From Treponema sp. (lineage in GTDB: Bacteria; Spirochaetota; Spirochaetia; Treponematales; Treponemataceae), in contig NZ_JAFRNB010000113.1 of NCBI RefSeq assembly GCF_017430385.1, forward strand, positions 1-47,703: 47,703 nt of DNA. Direction: 5' to 3'. How positions within the stretch are numbered: the first letter of the stretch is position 1; every line of letters begins with the position of its first letter. The notes below the pieces were generated by a model that did no database searches, was not told where the DNA came from, and was given only the letters and a program-made list of their open reading frames with translations. Both the position numbers and the translations under genes were made by a program. Positions 7,204 through 14,650 of the stretch are shown here, piece by piece.

Positions 7204-8518
7204 TTTTATTTCTGTTGATAAAGATATTATCGTTTCCTCGATAAACGCATTCCTTCCGAAAGTTGCGGTCATACCTCTTTGCGAGGATGATGATTCTGTT
7301 TCTGAGGTCGTTGTCTCCGAGGGAATGCGTGTAAGAGAAGGTGACATAATCGCAAAATCAAAAGGACTTTACATTCATTCTTCTGTTCCAGGAATCATTA
7401 GAAAAATCGAGCAGAGGCAGTACAGCAACGGAAAGCAGGGCTTGTGCGCGGTCATTGAACTGAACGGCTCTTTCTCTTATCTTGGAAAACCATCCGCAAA
7501 GCAGGACTGGAAGAATTACGATGCTTCCACGATTCACTTTCTTTTAAAAGAAGCCGGTGTCGTAAATACTTTTGACAGGGAACTTCCTGTGTTCACGCAG
7601 ATAAAAAAAGTCCGTGATGCCGGGAGCAGTATCGTAGTTCTGAGGCTCTTCGATTCCGATCCAAGCTATGTGACTGAATCTTTCGTCTCGAAGCATTTCC
7701 TTCCTGTTGTCCTTGAGGGAGCTGCTATTCTTGCCAAGACTTTCGGCGCAAAAAATCTCATGATTGCCTATTCCGCATCAGAAAAAAATATCCTTAAGCC
7801 GGAAATTGATTCAATAATAAAGGAAAGGGGAGCATCGTTCTTCGGAGACGGGCTTGAGGTTTTCACAGTTGCGACAGACACTAAAAAATACCCGGCCGGA
7901 ACCATGCATGACATTACGGCTGCCATAAAAAAAACTTACAAAGGCGAATTCTTTTCAAAAGTCGGCAAAAAAGATTTGTTCATTGACAGTGCAACGGCTA
8001 TGTCCGTATACAATGCAATCGTGCTCGGCCGGCCTGTGGTGAGTGATTTTGTCCATGTTACAGGTGACTGCCTCAATACTGCCGCCATGCTCAATGTCCG
8101 AATCGGAACTACATTGCGTGATATCGTTGAGCAGTGTGGCGGATTCAAGCGCAAGCTTTCAAAAATCGTCATAAATGGAATCGTTTCGGGAAGGGCGGTC
8201 TCAAGCCTGGACATTCCTATTAACCGCGGAGTTAAATCCGTTGAATTCATTCCTTTGCACAGCGTAAAAATCCAGAATTCCGAAAATTGCGTGCGCTGCG
8301 GAAATTGCCGCAAAATCTGTCCTGTCAACCTCTGGCCAGGCAATCTTTATCGAATTTTCCATATTCAGGATATTGAAACTGCCTGCAAGAGCGACAAAGA
8401 CGCATATAAATCCGTGATTCTTTGCACCGAATGTGGACTTTGCAATTCAGTATGTCCTTCAAGGCTTCCTTTGAGCCAGACAATCTCTTTATTAAAGGGG
8501 TCTCATAATGAAAAATAA
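7187..8518 (+). CDS. rnfC: RnfC-like electron transport complex subunit
   Basis: A 443-residue peripheral subunit of an Rnf-type ion-pumping oxidoreductase. Two ferredoxin-like [4Fe-4S] motifs are clear: CVRCGNCRKICP at residues 368-379 and CTECGLCNSVCP at 413-424. The N-terminal lipoyl-like domain (VVVSEGMRVREGDIIA ... SVPGII) and the central SLBB-like region (NVRIGTTLRDIVEQCGG) match RnfC. Unlike classical RnfC, the GG-x-HP start, the glycine-rich loop after the KEAG motif (here KEAGVVNTFDRELP, near residues 120-133) and the NGAECEPY motif are not present, so the NADH/FMN site seems lost. The ATG at 7187 is favoured over an upstream one because it begins the conserved part. It overlaps both neighbours. 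Confidence 0.87.
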   Translation: MVSASNFISVDKDIIVSSINAFLPKVAVIPLCEDDDSVSEVVVSEGMRVREGDIIAKSKGLYIHSSVPGIIRKIEQRQYSNGKQGLCAVIELNGSFSYLGKPSAKQDWKNYDASTIHFLLKEAGVVNTFDRELPVFTQIKKVRDAGSSIVVLRLFDSDPSYVTESFVSKHFLPVVLEGAAILAKTFGAKNLMIAYSASEKNILKPEIDSIIKERGASFFGDGLEVFTVATDTKKYPAGTMHDITAAIKKTYKGEFFSKVGKKDLFIDSATAMSVYNAIVLGRPVVSDFVHVTGDCLNTAAMLNVRIGTTLRDIVEQCGGFKRKLSKIVINGIVSGRAVSSLDIPINRGVKSVEFIPLHSVKIQNSENCVRCGNCRKICPVNLWPGNLYRIFHIQDIETACKSDKDAYKSVILCTECGLCNSVCPSRLPLSQTISLLKGSHNEK

Positions 8519-9587
8519 AGAAATCTTGTATAAATCAGTTTTTTTGAGCCCGTTCAAATATCTCAGGCCTTCTGTCCGCACCGAGTCATACATCATGCTG
8601 ACTTTGCTTCTCATGCAGGTTCTCATGCTTTTCATTACAAAGTCTGTGGATTCCCTGCGGATTGTTTTGGCGAGTCTCTTTGCGTCTTATGCGGCTGATC
8701 TCCTTAATTCTGAAAAGAACTACAAAAGCAGTTTCGTGATGATTTCAAGCACAATCAGGGCTTTGATGATTGCATTGCTTATTCCTGCCGGCTTTCCTCC
8801 GGCAACCGTTTTTTTCGTAAGTTTCGTCGTCCTTTTTTTGAACAAGCATACCTTAGGCGGCTTTGCGAATTCCTGGATAAATCCGGCTGCGCTTACCGTT
8901 ACGGTCTGCTGGATTATCGGCATGAAATTCTTCCCGGAAACTTCTCTTTCTGAAGTCGCGTTGCAGTCAAAGAATATCGCGCTTTCGCTGATTCAGGACG
9001 GAACTTTCCCGCAGAATTCCTTCGATGTCACCGTTACGAATTTCCTTAACAGAAAGCTTTTCAGTTTGTTCGGATTTTCAATCCCGGAAGGCTATTTCTC
9101 GCTTCTTTGGGATTCTCATTCAAGCATTCCTGCATTCCGCTTCAATCTTCTGACTCTCATTTCCTCAATCGTTCTTTTGGCTGCCGATGTACTAAATCCT
9201 ATAATTCCGGCTGTATTTATTTTTACTTACGGCATTCTCGTAAAGCTTGCGGCACCTTTCTTCTATAATGGATTGATGTTTCAGGGCGATGTAATCCTTG
9301 CTCTTTTTTCAAGCGGCACTCTTTTCTCAACATTCTTCCTGCTGCAGTGGCATGGAACAACGCCTTTCTCAAATCGCGGAAAATGGTTTTACGGTTTGTT
9401 TGCCGGTGTCCTTGCTTTCTTTATCATGGGAATCGGACTTTCGCCGGTCGGTTTTGCTTTTGTCATTCTGATTGTCAATGTATTCTCCCTTTTCATTCAG
9501 GGCGTTGAGAATCATTTCCTCAAGGAATATATGGGAACGGTTCTTATGAATCAGGTAAAGGCTGTTAAGGAGGGAGTTGATGCGTAA
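8508..9587 (+). CDS. rnfD: RnfD-like membrane subunit
   Basis: A 359-residue integral membrane protein with about nine or ten hydrophobic helices, matching RnfD/NqrB. Recognisable parts are SPFKYLRPSVRTESYI at the start, FVVLFLNKHTLGGFANSWINPAALT near residues 104-126, and the C-terminal SSGTLFSTFF ... TTPFSNRGKWFYGLFAG block. Known RnfD proteins carry a covalent FMN on a threonine in an SGAT-type motif; I find no GAT in this protein, and the equivalent loop near residues 165-185 reads VTVTNFLNRKL. AAAGGGG precedes the ATG, which lies inside the end of rnfC. It overlaps rnfG by 8 nt. Confidence 0.88.
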   Translation: MKNKEILYKSVFLSPFKYLRPSVRTESYIMLTLLLMQVLMLFITKSVDSLRIVLASLFASYAADLLNSEKNYKSSFVMISSTIRALMIALLIPAGFPPATVFFVSFVVLFLNKHTLGGFANSWINPAALTVTVCWIIGMKFFPETSLSEVALQSKNIALSLIQDGTFPQNSFDVTVTNFLNRKLFSLFGFSIPEGYFSLLWDSHSSIPAFRFNLLTLISSIVLLAADVLNPIIPAVFIFTYGILVKLAAPFFYNGLMFQGDVILALFSSGTLFSTFFLLQWHGTTPFSNRGKWFYGLFAGVLAFFIMGIGLSPVGFAFVILIVNVFSLFIQGVENHFLKEYMGTVLMNQVKAVKEGVDA

Positions 9588-10071
9588 GTTCGTGAATCTT
9601 GACACAAAATCTAAAAAGATAATAAAAAATTTCCTTGTCTTTTTCGGCATGGTCTTCGGCATGATTGTCGTCCTCATAATTTTTTCACTTTCCGCAAGAA
9701 ATTCCTGGCGCGCGGGGCTTGCTGTTGAGATTCAGAATGTCCTTGATTCTTATCCTTACGGACAGTATACGGTCGGAACGAATCTTCCTGTCAATTCAAC
9801 ATTGTCTACGAGTTCCGCTGTCTACGAGCTGATAAAAAAAGATGACCGCAAGAATGAAAAATATTACGGTGTCATAGTGCGTATTCCTTCGATGCTTGGT
9901 CCTTTGCCGGCCGTTTTCATTTACAGTGAGAACAACGGAGTGTTTTTTGCGGGCTATGCTGTCGATAACGGAAAGGCTTCCGCAACTGTCGGAAAGCGAA
10001 TCTCAAGCGGTATTTTAAAGTATTGGGAAAATATGGTTCCAAAAATTGTTGCGAATACGGGTGCTGAGTGA
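9580..10071 (+). CDS. rnfG: RnfG-like FMN-binding-domain subunit, short form
   Basis: A 163-residue protein with one N-terminal membrane anchor (about residues 14-40, VFFGMVFGMIVVLIIFSLSA) and a short extracytoplasmic domain. Position between rnfD and rnfE plus the C-terminal layout (FAGYAVDNGKASATVGKRIS) indicate RnfG. Classical RnfG is about 200 residues and has an SGATxxS motif whose threonine holds covalent FMN. Here the matching place reads ASATVGKRISS, with the glycine missing. Whether it is still flavinylated cannot be told from sequence. The start is the ATG at 9580 rather than the adjacent TTG, because AAGGAGGG is 6 nt upstream of it. It overlaps rnfD by 8 nt and is 10 nt before rnfE. 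Confidence 0.75.
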   Translation: MRKFVNLDTKSKKIIKNFLVFFGMVFGMIVVLIIFSLSARNSWRAGLAVEIQNVLDSYPYGQYTVGTNLPVNSTLSTSSAVYELIKKDDRKNEKYYGVIVRIPSMLGPLPAVFIYSENNGVFFAGYAVDNGKASATVGKRISSGILKYWENMVPKIVANTGAE

Positions 10072-10081
10072 GGAAATATAA

Positions 10082-10720
10082 ATGACTGAGAAGAAAAAAA
10101 TATATCTTTATATTGCAGCAAATCTTGCTTTTTTGATTCCTGTTCCGGGAAGGTTCGCCTATGCGATTATCATGGCAGTTCTTTTTAATCTTCAGATGGC
10201 GGCCATTACCATGATTTTCCATGCGATTCACCGCACTAATCTGGCAAGCTTGCAGAATACAGTGCTTTCTCTTACGATTATCTCGCTCGGAATTTTGTTC
10301 AAGCAGATTCTTATAATTTTTTGTCCTGTTGCGGCACTTACCCTCGGATTCTGCATTTATCTGCCGACATTGGCTTTCGTTATAATTGCATTCTTCTTCC
10401 TTGACTATGAGCATGGACTTAAAGGTCATCTTATAGATAACGCAAAAAAGACTTTAGCATTGAGTGCTTTTATGCTCTTGATTTTTCTCATCCGTGATAT
10501 GTTAGGATATGGAACCATCACTTTTCCCGGCTGGAAAAGGCTTATTGTTGTTCATTTGTTTGAGAACTCTGACATCGGTGGCGCAAGTGTTTTCCTTGCG
10601 ACAATTCCAGGCTGTCTTGTTTTGGTTTCAGCCCTTATCAGTTTTTATATTTTTGTCTCAAAAAAACTTCGTATTCTGGAAAATGCTCCTGATATTGATT
10701 CTGCGGAGGAAGGAAAATGA
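10082..10720 (+). CDS. rnfE: RnfE-like membrane subunit
   Basis: A 212-residue polytopic membrane protein with six predicted helices, in the RnfE place of the cluster. The best family match is the C-terminal stretch LLIFLIRDMLGYGTITFPGW (compare the REilG-GT block of RnfE). RnfE normally carries two cysteines, in LGLCP and in LIVTNC motifs, that help hold an iron-sulfur centre at the membrane core together with RnfA. Here those places read ANLAFLIPVPG and YLPTLAFVII, without cysteine; the cysteines present lie elsewhere. GAGGA lies 8 nt before the ATG. It overlaps rnfA by 4 nt (ATGA). Confidence 0.72.
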   Translation: MTEKKKIYLYIAANLAFLIPVPGRFAYAIIMAVLFNLQMAAITMIFHAIHRTNLASLQNTVLSLTIISLGILFKQILIIFCPVAALTLGFCIYLPTLAFVIIAFFFLDYEHGLKGHLIDNAKKTLALSAFMLLIFLIRDMLGYGTITFPGWKRLIVVHLFENSDIGGASVFLATIPGCLVLVSALISFYIFVSKKLRILENAPDIDSAEEGK

Positions 10721-11283
10721 TTTCCATTGTAATTTATTATCTTCTGCTTGCTTCTGCCGTTCTCTTTTATGGAATTGGGGTTCATAAATCTATTTCTCAT
10801 TCAGATTCTTTATCTTCATCTGTTCTTACTTGTCTTAAATCTCTTTTTTCTGCAAGCTCCACAACTGCAGTTAGCTATATTCTTGTAAACTGGCTTCTTG
10901 TTCCGGTTCAGTTGACAGAGATTTTCCCTTTTATCGCGACTCTGGTATTCATTTTGTTTACGACACTCACTGAAATCTTTATTGGAATCGGTGTCCGCAA
11001 GTCTCCGGTTGATTTTTCAATTCCTCTTCTGGCCGTTTTCCTTGGATTGAATGAGGGAATGACCCTTGGTTATGCCGTGGCTATTTCGTGCCTGTGTATA
11101 ATTTCTTTCTATTCCATGCTGATTGTATTCCTTTGTGTCCGCCAGCGGGTTAGCTTTTACACTGCCGAGGGTGGCCTTAGCTCTTACTGCGTTCTTTTGA
11201 TTTGTATTGCCGTAATAATGATTGCGATTTATGGCGTTAATGTCTCATGGTTTAACATTTACCTTGATGGGGGCGCAAAATGA
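10717..11283 (+). CDS. rnfA: RnfA-like membrane subunit
   Basis: A 188-residue, six-helix membrane protein that matches RnfA in length and position. The usual NNxVLxxxxGICPFLGVSKK start is replaced by ASAVLFYGIGVHKSISHS, and the TTNCAVLG motif by LLAVFLGLNEG, so both conserved cysteines are gone. The LPLI-like segment (DFSIPLLAVF, about residues 102-111) keeps the hydrophobic pattern. The subunit would pair with RnfE in the membrane core, in inverted topology, as in known Rnf and Nqr complexes. GGAGGAAGG precedes the start, which overlaps rnfE by 4 nt; it also overlaps rnfB by 4 nt, so the three genes are translationally coupled. Confidence 0.72.
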   Translation: MISIVIYYLLLASAVLFYGIGVHKSISHSDSLSSSVLTCLKSLFSASSTTAVSYILVNWLLVPVQLTEIFPFIATLVFILFTTLTEIFIGIGVRKSPVDFSIPLLAVFLGLNEGMTLGYAVAISCLCIISFYSMLIVFLCVRQRVSFYTAEGGLSSYCVLLICIAVIMIAIYGVNVSWFNIYLDGGAK

Positions 11284-11816
11284 TTGGCTCTTTCCTGTTC
11301 CTTTTTCTGATGCTTTTGATTATCACTCTGCTGATTTTTTATTTATTCTGTTTCTTTTTGCCGGCTCTGAAAATAAAATATGACGGAATCAGCGATTCTC
11401 TTTCAAGTGAGCTTCAGTTTTATACTGATACGGATTCCGTTGAACTGAATTCAGATTTTTCAAGAATTGCCTTTGTGCAAAAACTCCAGGTTTCATCTGA
11501 TGATAAAAGGCTGTTCTATAAAGGTGAAAAAAACTGCCGCCTTTTCCATGAAATTTACAGCTCAGAATACAAAAATCCGAAGGTTTGCATCGGCTTTGGT
11601 GACTGCGTGAAGATTTGTCCTCAGAAAGCAATAAAAATCCATGACGGATGTGCTGTCGTCACCGAAATGTGCAACGGATGCGGCAAGTGCATTGATTTTT
11701 GTCCAGAAAATATCATTTCTTTGGTTCCACGCGCAAAAAAAATTGAGGAATCTGCTTCAAAAGGCTTTAAATTTTGGAAAGCTTGTTATAGACTGTGGAA
11801 TCGGGTGCGAGGATAA
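11280..11816 (+). CDS. rnfB: RnfB-like ferredoxin subunit, reduced form
   Basis: A 178-residue protein with an N-terminal membrane anchor (about residues 4-32) and a C-terminal ferredoxin-like domain with two cysteine motifs, CIGFGDCVKICP (residues 103-114) and CNGCGKCIDFCP (about 131-142). The GFGDC wording is diagnostic of RnfB. Classical RnfB is 250-330 residues and carries an extra N-terminal Fe-S domain (NCGACGYPGC); that is absent here. The extra cysteine normally found four residues before CIGFGDC is also missing (Asn instead), so the first cluster has only three obvious ligands in its motif. It ends the six-gene C-D-G-E-A-B order known from clostridial Rnf operons. Confidence 0.82.
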   Translation: MIGSFLFLFLMLLIITLLIFYLFCFFLPALKIKYDGISDSLSSELQFYTDTDSVELNSDFSRIAFVQKLQVSSDDKRLFYKGEKNCRLFHEIYSSEYKNPKVCIGFGDCVKICPQKAIKIHDGCAVVTEMCNGCGKCIDFCPENIISLVPRAKKIEESASKGFKFWKACYRLWNRVRG

Positions 11817-11834
11817 TATTTTTTTATTAACCTT

Positions 11835-13844
11835 ATGAAAGTTTTAAATGTTTGCTTTTATGTTACGGGATCCTCATCACTCTTGTCTCAAAATGAAGAA
11901 TTTGAGAATAAATATCAGGAAATTTACAAGTGGTTCGTTTCGTTTCTTGCCGAAAAGCCGAAAAGCCACCTTTCCTTTGCTTTTTCAGGCCCGCTTCTTT
12001 CCTGGATTGACCGTGAGCATCCAGAATTCACACAGGTTCTCTCAAAACTTACAAGCCGCAAGCAGACAGAAATTTTAGGCGGCGGATATTATAATCCTGT
12101 TTTCCCGTTGCTTTTTCCTCAGGACAGAACGGGGCAGATTGATTTGATGACGAGCGAGCTTCGTCGTTGCATTGGAAAGCGGCCTCGCGGAATGGCTGTG
12201 TTCAATTCAATCTGGGACAATAATCTTGTTTCGTGCATCCAGTCGTGCGGCATGGAGTATGTGCTTCTTGACAGCTCTCTGATTCCAAAAGAAAAGCAGT
12301 TCTATCTTCCGCTTATGGTCAATGAGCAGGGGCGTAGTCTCAGTGTCATTTCCGTAAACCGTGAGTTCATACCGAACATACTGATTGCACCTCGGGAATA
12401 CCTTCGTAATCTTTTTGATACAATCAATTACCTTACAAAGGACGATGCCTATAGTTCCTTTACTGATGAACGGGTGGTTGCAATTAAAATCGACGAGAAT
12501 CAGTTTAAAAAACTATGTGAAACAAAATGGCTCGAAAAACTTTTTGCCGTCGTTGAGGAATACTTTTCCGACACAATCAAAGTCACGATTCCGATTGAGT
12601 ACCTTCACCGGGAGCAGACGCGAATTCCTTCTTACATTCCTGCTGGAATCCAGTCAGATGTTGCAAAATGGGCGAAAAAGGCTTATGAGGAAATCAGTGT
12701 CTCAAATTCTTCGCAGCCGACAATTTTTGACTTCCTTCTTACATACAGGCAGAACCGGGCGCTTTACAACCGAATGCTTTATATCTCGCTTTTGATAAAC
12801 CAGTGCAAGGGGGATAAAGCTCGTAAAAAGATTGCGCGTGAAAAGCTCTGGATTGCCCAGAACGGCGAAGGCTATGTTTGTGACCCTGACGGCGTTTTTG
12901 CTAATAATGCAATGAGGCAGCACGCTTACCGAAATCTTACTGAAGCTGAAAAACTTGTCCGTGAGGCAGTGAAGGGTGGCTTCAAGGAATCTGTCGCAAA
13001 TTACGATTACAATGGTGACGGATTCGGAGAATACATTTGTGCGATGAAGCAGTATAATGCCTGCGTTTCGCTAAAGGGCGCGCAGATTACGGAGCTGGAT
13101 ATAATTCACAACACCGGAAATTATGCTGACTCACCCAGAAGAATCAAGCAGTTCGACAAAGTTGAGGACAAATATCATCGCGGATTGTTCGTTGACCATC
13201 TTTTTTCTGTCGATGAATTCGCCGAATACAAAAAAGGTATGCCGACTGGCAACGGAATTTTCTCACAGACAGTTTTCAAGGAACTGGATTTTGATGCCCA
13301 TCGCCACGAAATCAAGCTTTCTGGTTCCGGGATGTTCTCTCCGATTCAGGCCGGGGTTGTGCTCATCAAAAAGTATATTGCCAATTCAAGCGGATTCGCG
13401 ATTCAGTACATTCTGAAAAATGACAGTCCTTTTGATTTGAAAGCCGTGTTCGTCACCGAATCAAATTATGCGCAGACTGATTTTTCTTCGGTCAAGGCCA
13501 ATTCTTACAAAGTTGAGGTCATTATGAACGAGGAGAAGAGCGAGATTGATGCAAAAGAAAGCCCTCGCTCATGCAAAAAAATTTCTTACATGCAGATTAC
13601 CGACACATCGAATGACATTTCTTTCGTTTACGAGCCGAATGAGATTTGTGATTTAGTATGTATGCCGATTATTTTCCGCCGCCCGTCTTCCGCAAGCGAT
13701 TCTCCAACAATCTCCGGAAACGCCTTCGTAGCATCCCTGTGCTGGAATGTAGAGCTAGAAGCCGGCAAAGAAATCGAAAAGACGATAAATTATTCTATTA
13801 TTGTACCCAAAAAGAAAAGTAAGAAGAATAAGTTGACCACTTAG
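11835..13844 (+). CDS. GH57-like alpha-amylase/4-alpha-glucanotransferase homologue, probably inactive
   Basis: A 669-residue protein with the GH57 layout: an N-terminal glycosidase barrel (about 1-280), a helical region (about 280-385) and C-terminal beta domains (DUF1925/DUF1926-like, from about 395). The EILGGGYYNPVFPLLFPQDR block (residues 79-98) is the conserved second GH57 region. Two active-site regions are altered. The WLTERVW-type nucleophile motif reads AVFNSIW with Asn124 where the catalytic Glu should be, and the HQP motif at the start reads VTGSSS. The DDGEKFG-type acid/base region reads KIDENQFKK, where Asp220 may or may not be the equivalent residue. It may therefore bind glucans without cutting them (inference). 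It starts 18 nt after rnfB without a clear ribosome site. Confidence 0.82.
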   Translation: MKVLNVCFYVTGSSSLLSQNEEFENKYQEIYKWFVSFLAEKPKSHLSFAFSGPLLSWIDREHPEFTQVLSKLTSRKQTEILGGGYYNPVFPLLFPQDRTGQIDLMTSELRRCIGKRPRGMAVFNSIWDNNLVSCIQSCGMEYVLLDSSLIPKEKQFYLPLMVNEQGRSLSVISVNREFIPNILIAPREYLRNLFDTINYLTKDDAYSSFTDERVVAIKIDENQFKKLCETKWLEKLFAVVEEYFSDTIKVTIPIEYLHREQTRIPSYIPAGIQSDVAKWAKKAYEEISVSNSSQPTIFDFLLTYRQNRALYNRMLYISLLINQCKGDKARKKIAREKLWIAQNGEGYVCDPDGVFANNAMRQHAYRNLTEAEKLVREAVKGGFKESVANYDYNGDGFGEYICAMKQYNACVSLKGAQITELDIIHNTGNYADSPRRIKQFDKVEDKYHRGLFVDHLFSVDEFAEYKKGMPTGNGIFSQTVFKELDFDAHRHEIKLSGSGMFSPIQAGVVLIKKYIANSSGFAIQYILKNDSPFDLKAVFVTESNYAQTDFSSVKANSYKVEVIMNEEKSEIDAKESPRSCKKISYMQITDTSNDISFVYEPNEICDLVCMPIIFRRPSSASDSPTISGNAFVASLCWNVELEAGKEIEKTINYSIIVPKKKSKKNKLTT

Positions 13845-13852
13845 CCAGAAAA

Positions 13853-13955
13853 TGCAAAAACAAGCGTAGGTGAGGTTCGGACAAAAAGTCGTTTGAACTT
13901 GTTCACTGCGACTTTTGTGGCCGGTTCTCACCGAGAGCTTGTTTTTATTTTTGCA
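13853..13955. repeat. Long imperfect hairpin between convergent genes
   Basis: A 103-nt imperfect inverted repeat. The outer arms TGCAAAAACAAGC (13853-13865) and GCTTGTTTTTATTTTTGCA (13937-13955) pair, as do ACAAAAAGTCG (13881-13891) and CGACTTTTGT (13909-13918); the middle GAG/CTC part is interrupted. The tip contains GAAC-TT-GTTC. T-rich arms on both strands and the position between the ends of the GH57-like gene and flgJ suggest a bidirectional terminator, but it is larger than usual. Confidence 0.7.
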
Positions 13956-13965
13956 GGTTGAGCCG

Positions 13966-13989
13966 CAAGTTTTTGCTTAGAAAAACTTG
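13966..13989. repeat. Perfect 9-bp stem near the flgJ stop
   Basis: CAAGTTTTT (13966-13974) and AAAAACTTG (13981-13989) form a perfect stem with a 6-nt loop. A smaller palindrome, GACAT-GG-ATGTC, follows at 13993-14004 and touches the flgJ stop. No T-run follows on the flgJ strand, so a role in termination is uncertain. Confidence 0.5.
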
Positions 13990-14004
13990 TCAAGACATGG
14001 ATGT

Positions 14005-14538
14005 CTAAGCTTCTATACCCTGACTTAATTGCAAGTACATCTGGTCTGCCAAACCGAATCCCGCATTTTTCGTCATCATTGTTGCGTATTCGTCGTAGAG
14101 CATATCCTCGTACATGTTTTTTGCGTAGTTTGACTGTGAATCTGCCTTCATTACGGTCTTTCTCATTGAAGAAAGCATCATTTTAACGATGTATGATTCC
14201 ATTTCAAGGGATTTTCCGTAGAGTTTTGAAGTGCGGTCGATTGTTGAAGGCTTTACATGTGGATTTGCCTGATTTGCAGCCGCTCCCTGCGGAAGTGCAG
14301 TTTTGTCGCTTTCTGCCATAAAGCTTCCAGAAAATCCCGAAGTCCAGTCGCCGTTAATGCGGCCGTCATAAGAGACTTGTGAAGAAGAAAGATTTTTACC
14401 GACAACGCCAGATTCAGTCTTAGCGAGAGATTTTGCCTCATTCACGAGAGCCTCAAATTTCCCCTTTTCAGAAGAAATTTTTGCGCTAAGAGAAGCACCT
14501 TCGCCTTTAGTAATTGCTGAAATACCACCGATTGTCAT
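14005..14538 (-). CDS. flgJ: Flagellar rod-binding protein (FlgJ N-terminal domain)
   Basis: A 177-residue protein whose C-terminal half is the FlgJ rod-binding domain: LEMESYIVKMMLSSMRKTVM, then YEDMLYDEYATMMTKNAGFGLADQMYLQLSQ. FlgJ caps rod assembly in the periplasm. The peptidoglycan-hydrolase domain of enterobacterial FlgJ is absent, as is usual in spirochaetes. The start at MTIGGISAI is chosen because AGGAG lies 10 nt upstream; a longer reading frame upstream translates a GC-rich intergenic repeat. It lies 152 nt after flgG on the same strand, separated by a heptamer array and that repeat, and is probably co-transcribed with flgG. Confidence 0.88.
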   Translation of the reverse strand: MTIGGISAITKGEGASLSAKISSEKGKFEALVNEAKSLAKTESGVVGKNLSSSQVSYDGRINGDWTSGFSGSFMAESDKTALPQGAAANQANPHVKPSTIDRTSKLYGKSLEMESYIVKMMLSSMRKTVMKADSQSNYAKNMYEDMLYDEYATMMTKNAGFGLADQMYLQLSQGIEA

Positions 14539-14565
14539 AAATATTCTTCTCCTGTAAGAAAACTT

Positions 14566-14650
14566 TGGGGGCGTTACGGGGGCAAGGCCCACGTAGAAGG
14601 GGTAGCGGAAAACGCGTAGCGGTTGGAGCGAGGGGAAGGCTTTCCCCTTC
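14566..14650. repeat. GC-rich intergenic element between flgG and flgJ
   Basis: About 85 nt of GC-rich sequence unlike the surrounding genes, with the phrases GGGGGCAAGGCCCACGTAG and ACGCGTAGCGGTTGGAGCG. It ends in a 7-bp stem (AGGGGAA at 14631-14637 with TTCCCCT at 14642-14648). I read it as a dispersed repeat because its composition differs from both genes and it has an open frame on the minus strand that is not conserved with FlgJ. No second copy of this exact sequence is in the window. Confidence 0.45.

Noticed and set aside
13853..13955. The long hairpin as an integron attC site (integrons are known in a treponeme)
   Set aside because: The required RYYYAAC and GTTRRRY core sites are not found at the ends, and neighbouring genes are housekeeping rather than cassettes.
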